64,000 nucleotides of DNA from Sphingobium sp. JS3065 (lineage in GTDB: Bacteria; Pseudomonadota; Alphaproteobacteria; Sphingomonadales; Sphingomonadaceae): positions 3,289,501 through 3,353,500 of the forward strand of contig NZ_CP102664.1 in assembly GCF_026427355.1 (NCBI RefSeq), given 5' to 3'. The position numbers and the translations under genes are program-made. Shown here one piece after another: positions 1 through 6,542 of this stretch. Positions within the stretch are counted from its first letter, which is position 1. Every line of letters starts with the position of its first letter. The notes under the pieces were generated by a model. The model saw only the letters and a program-made list of their open reading frames with translations. It was not told the origin of the DNA and did no database searches.

Positions 1-114
1 TATCGCGATCTGGATCATAGTCTTCCCTTTCGGCAGCGGCTCCACCACCCTGTGGCCCGCAAGCATCGGATGCTGTCATCCCGAAAATATGTCCAGAAAT
101 GATTAAGATGGGCC

Positions 115-3100
115 GTGCGTCACGCGACGGCGATACTTTGGAGAACTCCCATCGCTAAGTCGGTCGTAGGCGCACTGCGCGTCACATTGGGGCTGGACTC
201 CGCTCAATTTGAAAGCGGGATCAAGCGCTCCCAGAAATCGGTCCAGACGGTGTCCCGCAGCATGGGCATCGTCGCGAAGGACGTGCAGGGTGTGGAGCGC
301 CAGATCCGGCAATCCGCCACCAATATCAATCAGTCGATGAAGGGGCTGGCGGCATCGCTCGCCACCTACTTCACCGGCCAGGAATTGATGAAGCTCGCGG
401 ATGGCTTCACTCGCGTGCAGAACTCGCTGAAGGTCGCGGGGCTGGAAGGCAAGAACCTCGCCGCCGTGCAGTCGCAGTTGCTCGACCTATCGTCGCGCTA
501 TGGCGTCGGGCTGGAATCCCTCGCTTCATTGTTCGGCAACGCTACGCAGGCGGGGCAGGAACTCGGGGCGGGTCAGCAGCAGATCGTGCAGCTGACAGAG
601 GCCACCAGTCAGGCGCTGCTCATCACAGGCACGAACGCGACGCAGGCATCTGGGGCCATCCTCGGGCTGACGCAGGCGCTTGCGGCTGGAACCGTCCGGG
701 CAGAAGAATTTAACCAGATCAATGAGGGCGGCCTTCGCCCCCTGCTACAGGCTGCTGCGAACTCCGAGAAGTTCGGCGGGTCCGTGGCGAAGCTGCGCGC
801 CGCCGTCCTGGACGGCAAGGTCAGCAGTCAGGAGTTTTTCGCCGCCATCCTTGCTGGAGCGAGCGGGCTAGAGGGTCAGGCATCGCGCGCCACGCTGACG
901 CTGTCCGGCGCCCTCGAAGCATTGAACAGTCGGCTGATGGTTTACTTCGGCGAGGCCGACAAGGCGAACGGCGTTTCGGCGGCCTTCGCATCAGCGCTCA
1001 GCAAGCTGGGGGACAATCTCGACACGATCATCCCTGCGCTGGCCGTGGTCGGAACGGCGATCGGCGCGCGCTATGTGGCGTCGGTTGGCCTCGCTACCGC
1101 CGCTACAGTCAGCAAGGTGGCGGCCGATGTGCGGGCCACGCAGTCCGCCGCCGCCCTCGCCGCCGCACAGGCCCGCCTGGGGCCTTTGTTCACCACCAGT
1201 TCTGTCGCTGCCAATGCGGCCTCCGCGTCTGTGACTAGGCTAAGCGTCGCCATGGGTGTCGCGGGCAGAGGAGCGACCGCGCTGATGGCATCGCTCGGCC
1301 CCATGGCCTTGACCATCACCGCCATCGCTATGGGCTTCGAAGTGTTCAGCGCCGTCAGCAGTGAAGGCGAAGATCGCTTGCTGGCGAATGCGGACGCGGC
1401 AACCGAACTGGGCGTTGCCCTGGACGCATCCTCTACTCAGGCCGCCAATGCCGCGCGCGAGCAGAAGGGCCTTGGGTCGGCGGCGGCTGGCGCTGAACCG
1501 GAGATGTGGGGCTTCAAGAAGAGCGTCGACGGCCTCACGGAAAGTCTTTGGGAACAGGCGAAGGCCGCACGCGCCGCCCGGCTGGAGCTTGCGAAGCAGA
1601 GGTTGGCCGAAACCAGACAGCGTCAGAATGACGCGCTGAACGCGACGCCCGATGGCCGCCGCTTACTCGGCCAAGAAATGAGCGACGCCTTCAAGCGGGG
1701 CGATGTCGTTCGCGGTGTCGGTAAGCTCTGGGGCGGAATGGTTTCAGGAGCCTCTAACTTCTTCTCGGGCGGTCGCACCGGGAGGGAGGGCCATCGCGAC
1801 TTCCAGGACGCCAGCCGCATCGCTGGTGTGCTCGAAAGCGAGATTGACCGGATGGAAAACACTCCCATCGGGCGCGGCGATCTACCCGAGGCGACCGCTG
1901 GCGGCGGCGGCGGGATCAGCAAGCCGGACAAGGCGGCCGAGCGAGCAGCGGAGGCAGCGCGCAAACGTGCCCAGCGTGAAGCGGAGCGTGCCGCTGAGGC
2001 CCTGCGCCGGTTCACCGATGATCTTGCCCGCGAAAACGCGGACCTGATTTCGACCACTGCCGAATTGACTGGCACGATCGAGGCGCAGCGGGACGCCGAC
2101 ATCAACCAGATCGAAACCGAGCGCATGATCCGCGAGCGCGCCGTCCGCGCAGATGAAGACATCGATGCCGCCAAAAAGCAGCAGCTGGTCGAGCTCAACA
2201 ATCAGAATGCAGAATCCCGCAAGCAGCTGGCCCGGCAGCAGGCGGACGAGGCAATCCGCGACCGGACCATCCGCGCTGAGCAGATGCGGAATGACCTTGC
2301 CATTGAACTGATGCAGCTGTCGGCCGACGCCGCTCGCACGGCTCGGGAGCGACGCGCCGTGGAGCTTCGGATCCTCGAAGCGCAATTCAACGAGGAAGAG
2401 AGCCGGCTGCGGCTGGAGGCCTTGTCGACGGATCTGGAGAAAGCGACGGCTGCCCGGTTGCGGCTGGAACAGTTGCCAGCGATGCGGGAAGCAGCGACCG
2501 CGCGGGCTGAACGCAGCACGCAGGGGCCGCTCGAAGCCTATCTGGATCGGCTGCCCAAGAGCGCTGAAGACGCCCGCGAAGCGCTAGAGCGTGTGCAGGT
2601 GGATGGCATTGACGGCATTGTGAACGGCCTTGCTGATGCGGCGACCGGGGCGCGTTCCCTGGGCGATGTGTTCAAGCAAGTGACGAACCAGATCATCGCC
2701 GATCTGATCCGCATCCAGCTTCAGAAGGCGATCGTCGGCGGCCTTTCGAATGTCTTTGGAGGGATCTTGGGCGGCGGAGGCAGCGCGACGGGGGGCGCAG
2801 GCCCCGTGATCAACACCGGCGCAATCTCCCGCGCTATGTCAGGGCTACCAAAGTTCAACACTGGCGGCAGCTTCCGCGTCGGGGGCGCGCCAGGCATCGA
2901 CAAGAACGTGATCGCATTCAAGGCGTCTCGTGGAGAAATGGTGGATATTCGCCGGCCGGGGCAGGATCAGGGAGGCGGCGGCGTAGCCCATATCGTTCCG
3001 TCGCCCTACTTCGATGTGATCGTTGATGAGCGATCCGCCGCGGTCGCCGCTCCCATGGCCGTCGCTGGTTCGGTGCAGGCCCGCAGCGCGGCGGGACAAG

Positions 3101-3141
3101 ACATGGCGCGGGCGAGCCGCCGCCGCATTCCAGGGAGGTGA
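115..3141 (+). CDS. Phage tail tape-measure protein
   Basis: Sets tail length and is threaded through the tail tube of a siphovirus-like phage. From the GTG at 115 the frame gives 1008 residues. The N-terminal third (about 80-240) has the tape-measure N-domain pattern (SRYGVGLESLASLF, RAEEFNQINEGG). Hydrophobic stretches lie near 302-345 and 385-410, and a long Ala/Arg/Glu coiled coil spans about 603-805. The start is uncertain: the best Shine-Dalgarno (GGAGAA, 140-145) sits 5 bases before an ATC at 151, and translation from there would begin with a typical tape-measure N terminus. The GTG at 115 has no good ribosome site. The function is secure; the start is not. Confidence 0.85.
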   Translation: MRHATAILWRTPIAKSVVGALRVTLGLDSAQFESGIKRSQKSVQTVSRSMGIVAKDVQGVERQIRQSATNINQSMKGLAASLATYFTGQELMKLADGFTRVQNSLKVAGLEGKNLAAVQSQLLDLSSRYGVGLESLASLFGNATQAGQELGAGQQQIVQLTEATSQALLITGTNATQASGAILGLTQALAAGTVRAEEFNQINEGGLRPLLQAAANSEKFGGSVAKLRAAVLDGKVSSQEFFAAILAGASGLEGQASRATLTLSGALEALNSRLMVYFGEADKANGVSAAFASALSKLGDNLDTIIPALAVVGTAIGARYVASVGLATAATVSKVAADVRATQSAAALAAAQARLGPLFTTSSVAANAASASVTRLSVAMGVAGRGATALMASLGPMALTITAIAMGFEVFSAVSSEGEDRLLANADAATELGVALDASSTQAANAAREQKGLGSAAAGAEPEMWGFKKSVDGLTESLWEQAKAARAARLELAKQRLAETRQRQNDALNATPDGRRLLGQEMSDAFKRGDVVRGVGKLWGGMVSGASNFFSGGRTGREGHRDFQDASRIAGVLESEIDRMENTPIGRGDLPEATAGGGGGISKPDKAAERAAEAARKRAQREAERAAEALRRFTDDLARENADLISTTAELTGTIEAQRDADINQIETERMIRERAVRADEDIDAAKKQQLVELNNQNAESRKQLARQQADEAIRDRTIRAEQMRNDLAIELMQLSADAARTARERRAVELRILEAQFNEEESRLRLEALSTDLEKATAARLRLEQLPAMREAATARAERSTQGPLEAYLDRLPKSAEDAREALERVQVDGIDGIVNGLADAATGARSLGDVFKQVTNQIIADLIRIQLQKAIVGGLSNVFGGILGGGGSATGGAGPVINTGAISRAMSGLPKFNTGGSFRVGGAPGIDKNVIAFKASRGEMVDIRRPGQDQGGGGVAHIVPSPYFDVIVDERSAAVAAPMAVAGSVQARSAAGQDMARASRRRIPGR

Positions 3142-3143
3142 GC

Positions 3144-3338
3144 ATGAAATCAGAGCGGCTGGAGAAATCGAGCACCGAAGAGGACGTCAGGACCGAATCC
3201 ATGGTCCAGGCCAGCGCAGTTCTGCGCGACTATTCCGGATCACTAACCCCGTTCCTTGGATACCCTGAGCAGAGGATCAATCGACTAGGAAAAAGGCACG
3301 CCCTTCGCCTCGCCCTCCAGACTTCAAAGGCTTCATAA
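3144..3338 (+). CDS. Short truncated paralogue of the next tail-region gene
   Basis: A 64-residue frame starting at ATG 3144, with GGGAGG just upstream and the stop of the tape-measure gene 2 bases before. Residues 27-58 match residues 19-50 of the following 199-residue protein at about 21 of 32 positions (shared core LTPFLG, PEQRINRLG). The first 26 residues are unrelated to it. It ends immediately before the ATG of the larger gene. It is either a small second copy of a domain in a tail protein or the decayed remnant of a duplication. Function unknown. Confidence 0.55.
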   Translation: MKSERLEKSSTEEDVRTESMVQASAVLRDYSGSLTPFLGYPEQRINRLGKRHALRLALQTSKAS

Positions 3339-3938
3339 ATGGCAGTGATCACCATGCCAGACTGGGTTGTCCCTAGTGCGGCCGAAATCTTCCTGCGCGA
3401 CTTCGGCACTGTCCTCACTCCCTTTCTGGGTGGCCCAGAGCAGCGCATCAACCGGCTGGGCACTAGGTTCGGGATGCGCATCACGCTTCCGCCCATGCCG
3501 ACGCGCGATCGGGCGCTGGTGGTCCAAAGCAGATTGCTTAGGGCTCGGGAGGATCGATTGCTGATGGAGGTGCCCCAGCCGGACTTAGAGGTGGGCAGCA
3601 TCGGCACTCCACTGGTCGCTGCGGCCGTGGCCAGCGGGACGGCTGTTCCCCTGAAGGGGATGACGCCAGGAGCGCAGGTGAAGGAGGGGCAGTTTCTGAC
3701 CTTTGTCCATGCTGGACGTCGCTATGACCACATCTTCGCCGCCGATGGCACGGTGGGAGCGGGCGGCACATTATCGGCTGCCATCTGGCCTTTATTGCGC
3801 ACGCCCCTATCGAACAACGATGTCGTGGAGATGCCAGCGCGCATGGAGGGCCTGGTCTCTCCGGGGGATGAGATCTCGTGGCAGATCTCCGTTGACCGGC
3901 TTGCCAGTTTTTCGTTTACACTGGCGGAAGGTGCCTGA
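3339..3938 (+). CDS. Phage tail-region protein, possibly distal-tail-like
   Basis: A 199-residue soluble protein directly after the tape-measure region, where tail-tip and distal-tail proteins are normally encoded. The N-terminal part carries PEQRINRLGTR and a following LPPM. I associate that pattern (strand-rich segment with RxxRxG, then LPPM) with small siphoviral proteins thought to cap the tail tube, but I cannot name a family with certainty. Residues 60-199 look beta-rich, with no catalytic motif. The start ATG directly follows the TAA of the short paralogue, and the stop is 2 bases before the next ATG, so it sits in a tight phage operon. Confidence 0.55.
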   Translation: MAVITMPDWVVPSAAEIFLRDFGTVLTPFLGGPEQRINRLGTRFGMRITLPPMPTRDRALVVQSRLLRAREDRLLMEVPQPDLEVGSIGTPLVAAAVASGTAVPLKGMTPGAQVKEGQFLTFVHAGRRYDHIFAADGTVGAGGTLSAAIWPLLRTPLSNNDVVEMPARMEGLVSPGDEISWQISVDRLASFSFTLAEGA

Positions 3939-3940
3939 GC

Positions 3941-4363
3941 ATGGATGCAAGCGAGATCAAGGTGAAACCGGGCGCGTACTTCGATGACGATTCCCGCTCG
4001 CCGATGGCAGCGGCGCTGGAGCGATCGTCGCCGCACGGCGCGTCGTCCGCGGAAATGCTCGTCCGGATGCAGATTCAGGCTTCGCTGGCAGAGAAACTGC
4101 TACTGGCCTTGCTGGCGCTGAATGCAGGCGGCATCGTCCTGTTCGGCGACCATGCCTTCGGGGTCGGGCTGATCGCAGCGCTTCTCGCCTTTGCTGCCGC
4201 CTTCATGTCGCAGCACTTCTTCGTGCTCGCCTGCCAGCACGAGATGTCATCCGACTATGTTCGTGAGCGCCGAGCCGTCATCGTTGGCAATGTCTTTTAT
4301 CTGCCAGGCGTTTTGCTCGCGCTGGGATCGATCACGGCGTTAGGACTAGGCGCGCTGTCCTGA
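3941..4363 (+). CDS. Prophage small membrane protein
   Basis: 140 residues, unknown family. A polar N-terminal half of about 45 residues is followed by three or four hydrophobic helices (about 50-68, 70-88 and 115-138), so it should be an inner-membrane protein. It begins 2 bases after the preceding tail gene and is the last + strand gene of the prophage block. A hairpin at 4408-4436 follows. The position could suit a lysis or superinfection-exclusion function, but no motif supports either. Confidence 0.5.
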   Translation: MDASEIKVKPGAYFDDDSRSPMAAALERSSPHGASSAEMLVRMQIQASLAEKLLLALLALNAGGIVLFGDHAFGVGLIAALLAFAAAFMSQHFFVLACQHEMSSDYVRERRAVIVGNVFYLPGVLLALGSITALGLGALS

Positions 4364-4407
4364 GCCTCATGGACAGCTCCCAATCGGAACCCCGCCTACT
4401 AAGGCGT

Positions 4408-4436
4408 ATCCGCACGCCCAGGCTGGGCGTGCGGAT
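4408..4436. terminator. Hairpin between convergent phage genes
   Basis: Perfect 13-bp inverted repeat (arms 4408-4420 and 4424-4436, starting ATCCGCACG) with a 3-base loop. It lies between the + strand tail block ending at 4363 and a - strand gene ending at 4443. There is no real U-run on either side, so it may act as a bidirectional terminator helped by Rho or as an mRNA 3' end protector. Confidence 0.55.
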
Positions 4437-4442
4437 CATGTA

Positions 4443-4568
4443 TTAGCGCCCGGTGCGAACGCGCTCGCGCTCTGTGGTCTTCGGGTGCTTGTCAGCGTAG
4501 TTCTTCTTCACGAACTGGCCGCTGTCTGAGTCACGATATACGGTCTTCTTGGGTTCATTCTTGCTCAC
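4443..4568 (-). CDS. 41-residue conserved small protein (YRDS...KHPKTTE type)
   Basis: Starts with GTG at 4568, with AAGGAG about 6 bases upstream. It encodes 41 residues, very rich in Lys, Arg and Thr, with the patterns KKTVYRDSDSGQFV and YADKHPKTTERERV. I recognise this pattern from tiny proteins scattered through proteobacterial genomes and mobile elements. The function is unknown to me. The good ribosome site and biased codons argue for a real gene despite its size. It is probably expressed with the prophage - strand block. Confidence 0.6.
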   Translation of the reverse strand: MSKNEPKKTVYRDSDSGQFVKKNYADKHPKTTERERVRTGR

Positions 4569-4617
4569 GTCATTCTCCTTTTCGTTTCAGGTGAAGAGAC
4601 GCGGTCCGAAGCTGCCT

Positions 4618-4645
4618 CTGGCGGCAGGCCGAAGCCTGCCGCCAG
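4618..4645. repeat. 11-bp inverted repeat
   Basis: Arms 4618-4628 (CTGGCGGCAGG) and 4635-4645 with a 6-base loop, between two small - strand prophage genes. It has no U-run. It may be an mRNA processing or stability hairpin. Confidence 0.4.
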
Positions 4646-4656
4646 CCTCTTCCCGA

Positions 4657-4797
4657 TCAGACCGGGATTAGGATAGGCCATGCTCTAAGACCAAAGGCCT
4701 TGGCATAAAGCACCTTGCCGGTATGCGCACACTTCCGCCAAGGGCGGAAAATGTAGCGATACCCGGGTGGTGCCGGCGGGAGGGATCCCGTTGCCAT
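4657..4797 (-). CDS. 46-residue small prophage protein (FRPW...GLRAWPI type)
   Basis: ATG at 4797 with GGAG about 8 bases upstream. The product contains YRYIFRPW near residue 13 and GKVLYAKAFGLRAWPI near residues 28-43, ending shortly after. This resembles tiny uncharacterised proteins I have seen near phage and plasmid genes with a conserved aromatic-Arg core and a terminal GLRAW motif. Function unknown. It lies downstream of the ImmA-like gene on the same strand and could be cotranscribed with it or have its own start. Confidence 0.5.
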   Translation of the reverse strand: MATGSLPPAPPGYRYIFRPWRKCAHTGKVLYAKAFGLRAWPILIPV

Positions 4798-4825
4798 GCC
4801 ACGTCTCCGAGGGGCGCTGTTTGCC

Positions 4826-4852
4826 TTGACAGGAGAACCGATTGCTTATAGC
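4826..4852 (+). promoter_or_regulatory. Possible sigma-70 promoter
   Basis: A perfect TTGACA at 4826-4831 is followed by TATAGC at 4847-4852 (15-base spacer; a 17-base alternative is poorer). It points toward the terminator at 4935-4967 with no convincing gene in between. Confidence 0.3.
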
Positions 4853-4857
4853 GCGGC

Positions 4858-4967
4858 GTTGTCACACGTCCGATTCGGTTCCTGCGCAGGGCTTCCTCAC
4901 CGGCAAGCCCCTGTGAGCCCGATGAGGAAAACTTGAGGCCTGAGCATTGCTCGGGTCTTTATTTTTT
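4858..4967 (+). ncRNA. Candidate small RNA, about 110 nt
   Basis: Bounded by a TTGACA-type promoter (4826-4852) and a strong intrinsic terminator (stem from 4935, U-run to 4967). The interval contains pairing segments GGGCTT/AAGCCC and CCTCA/TGAGG. A short frame at 4796-4936 exists on this strand but its amino-acid sequence looks random. The RNA would end antisense to the last codons of the ImmA-like gene. Inference only. Confidence 0.3.
4935..4967 (+). terminator. Intrinsic terminator on + strand
   Basis: The core stem CCTGAGC/GCTCGGG (4939-4945 and 4949-4955) can be extended by further pairs. It is followed by a T-rich tract ending at 4967 (TCTTTATTTTTT). It is oriented only for + strand transcription and overlaps the 3' end of the - strand gene that ends at 4959. 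Confidence 0.65.
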
Positions 4968-5501
4968 GATCATCCCCTTTCGATTAAGATAATCTAATCT
5001 GTGGCAAGCAGCCTGATAGCTCACGCCATGACGGTCCATGACCGTCTGCGGAGTGTCCCAGGCGCTGAAGAACTGGGCCGGCATAAGAAGCGCGCTGGCG
5101 AAGTGGTTCGCTTGCGGCTCGCTCAACCTATACGGCTCTATTTTTCGGTCTGAGGTGGCTCGGGCCAGTGGTACATTTGTGTGCATGGCCCAGTGGCCGA
5201 ACTCATGCGCGGCAGTGAAGCGATCCCGACGGTCGCCAGCACAAGCGCCCCTATAAACGTCCTCCCGCAGCATGATGAACTCGCCGTTAGGATCGGTATA
5301 TCCTTCAGCCGAACCCATCACGCTGCTTTCTTCAATAACCAGATTGAAAACACCCAATCTAAGATCGAGAACCTTCTCCAGCATGTCAGTTATGGGAGTA
5401 TGGGCAACATCCTCCAGTTTGAATGCTGCTCGCCAGTCCTGCGCGGATTTTTCTATAGCATTCCAATTCCTAGGCGGAACTATGAAGTTTTGCCCACTCA
5501 T
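4959..5501 (-). CDS. ImmA/IrrE family metallo-endopeptidase
   Basis: A 180-residue zinc peptidase with HEFGH at residues 99-103 and the downstream Glu in SEPQANHFASALLMP (about E128), the family pattern. In ICEBs1 and related elements, ImmA-type peptidases cleave the partner Xre repressor to induce the element. Here the presumed partner gene lies immediately upstream (5-base gap), so the pair most likely controls prophage induction after DNA damage or another signal. Length and motifs are normal for the family. Confidence 0.85.
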   Translation of the reverse strand: MSGQNFIVPPRNWNAIEKSAQDWRAAFKLEDVAHTPITDMLEKVLDLRLGVFNLVIEESSVMGSAEGYTDPNGEFIMLREDVYRGACAGDRRDRFTAAHEFGHWAMHTNVPLARATSDRKIEPYRLSEPQANHFASALLMPAQFFSAWDTPQTVMDRHGVSYQAACHRLDYLNRKGMIKK

Positions 5502-5506
5502 TCCTA

Positions 5507-5860
5507 CTACCTTCGCTTATTACTCAAAATGTTCTGAATATCCCTAAGTTGATCTTCCGAAAGGTCGTTCATCCGTCGAGCCAGAAGCCCGGCAGTGTCT
5601 CTTCCCAACAGAGAGTTCGGTTCGATGGTAAAAGCTTTACGGGCCCGGTCTGCCGCTGAACGCAGCGCATCTGCTGCATCATTGGCTAGGCCATATGCCC
5701 GGATGATCATTTCCTCGAAGCCCGAAGGCGGCGATTTCTTTCCAACCTCAACCGCAGAAACAAAAGCGGCTGATTTTTGGATTTTATCCGCCATATCGAG
5801 GAGACGTTCATCCCGGTCGATCCGAATTTTACGAAGCTCCTTTCCGAGTTCGGTGATCAT
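5507..5860 (-). CDS. Xre-family repressor, ImmR-like partner of the peptidase
   Basis: 117 residues. The N-terminal half (about 5-60) is a helix-turn-helix with IRIDRDERLLDMADKI and SAAFVSAVEVGKK. The C-terminal half is helical and ends in a basic tail. It lies 5 bases upstream of the ImmA-like gene in the same operon, as in ImmR-ImmA modules. A promoter (5916-5944) and a palindrome (5941-5957) lie just upstream, consistent with autoregulation. It is probably the prophage maintenance repressor and the cleavage target of the neighbouring peptidase. Confidence 0.8.
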   Translation of the reverse strand: MITELGKELRKIRIDRDERLLDMADKIQKSAAFVSAVEVGKKSPPSGFEEMIIRAYGLANDAADALRSAADRARKAFTIEPNSLLGRDTAGLLARRMNDLSEDQLRDIQNILSNKRR

Positions 5861-5915
5861 GTTGACAGTCCCTTCTCCCCTTGCAGCGTGAATCAGGTTA
5901 CCTCCTTGTTGACCC

Positions 5916-5944
5916 TACATAGTCACGAAGGTGCAACCGTTCAA
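5916..5944 (-). promoter_or_regulatory. Promoter of the repressor-peptidase operon
   Basis: On the - strand, TTGAAC (5944-5939) and TATGTA (5921-5916) are separated by exactly 17 bases and lie about 56 bases upstream of the repressor ATG at 5860. Confidence 0.5.
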
Positions 5945-5957
5945 CCCCCTAGGTTGA
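5941..5957. promoter_or_regulatory. Candidate repressor operator
   Basis: Inverted repeat TCAACC-N5-GGTTGA (5941-5946 and 5952-5957) overlapping the -35 box of the repressor promoter. Related half-sites (TTGACC near 5909, GTTGG near 5970) lie within 40 bases. This arrangement suits an autoregulated phage repressor. Confidence 0.4.
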
Positions 5958-6013
5958 TAAAAATGCATGTTGGGTTTCTCGCCTCAACCAGCGCGCTCTT
6001 AGGAGCGTGCCCA

Positions 6014-6019
6014 TATAAT
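6014..6019 (+). promoter_or_regulatory. Isolated perfect TATAAT
   Basis: A perfect -10 hexamer at 6014-6019 in GC-rich DNA, 66 bases upstream of the twin hairpin modules. No TTGACA-like -35 is seen at the right distance, so it would need an activator or another sigma context. Confidence 0.25.
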
Positions 6020-6080
6020 GCAACGCCTCTGCGCTGAGTTGATGCGGTGAGACGGTTCCCATCGCTGGTTGGCTCAGGTC

Positions 6081-6249
6081 CAGTTGTTCGGAAATCCTGG
6101 ACACGTCGAACTACCGCAAAAAGTGCGGTAGTTCGAAGCGACACCGGCCCCATGGATTTCCAAGGGACCGATCGCTTCGTTCCGCCCAGCGACTGATGAC
6201 GAATTTCGTCGGCGGTCAGCGATATCGGGATACCGATATGGGAATTGCC
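6081..6249 (+). repeat. Hairpin module copy 1
   Basis: First copy of the diverged tandem unit. The main stem is 13 bp (6106-6118 with 6124-6136, core GAACTACCGCA) closing an AAAAG loop. The last stem is ATATCGG/CCGATAT with a GATA loop. Confidence 0.7.
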
Positions 6250-6288
6250 ACGTCGGATCTTGTTCAGGCTATTGGCGCGGCCGCCGGG

Positions 6289-6455
6289 CAACTGTCCGGA
6301 AATCCCGGACAGTTCGAACTAGTGCAAAAATTGCGCTAGTTCGAACCGGCATCAGGTCCCTGCTAATCTGCAGGGACGGATCACTTCGATCAGCTCAGCG
6401 ACAGACGATGAGTTTCGTCGGCGGCGATATCGGAATACCGATATTGCAATTCCCA
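6289..6455 (+). repeat. Hairpin module copy 2
   Basis: Second copy. The main stem is 16 bp with one G-U (6312-6327 with 6331-6346). The third stem is a perfect 8 bp (GTCCCTGC/GCAGGGAC). The last stem is ATATCGG/CCGATAT with an AATA loop, enclosed by a further 10-bp inverted repeat (6421-6430 with 6455-6464). Confidence 0.7.
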
Positions 6456-6512
6456 TATCGCCGCGGCGATAGTCTTCTTGGAACCTCCCCCGATGCGGGG
6501 ATGCCTCCCGAG

Positions 6513-6534
6513 ATGCCCCCAGATTTGGGGGCAT
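6513..6534. terminator. ATGCCCCC/GGGGGCAT hairpin beside the integrase 3' end
   Basis: 8-bp perfect stem with a 6-base loop. On the + strand it is followed by TCTTCATTCT, so it could end the candidate structured RNA. It uses the same ATGCCCCC octamer that is repeated at the other end of the integrase gene. Confidence 0.4.
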
Positions 6535-6542
6535 TCTTCATT

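Noticed and set aside
1-158. Short frames ending at 102 (tga), 106 (taa) and 158 (taa) at the left edge
   Set aside because: Too little sequence to choose a frame; one may be the 3' end of a tail gene but codon bias does not decide it.
4796-4936. A 46-codon + strand frame under the sRNA candidate
   Set aside because: No ribosome site and a random-looking product (MPRLRGALFALTGEP...); antisense to a better small gene.
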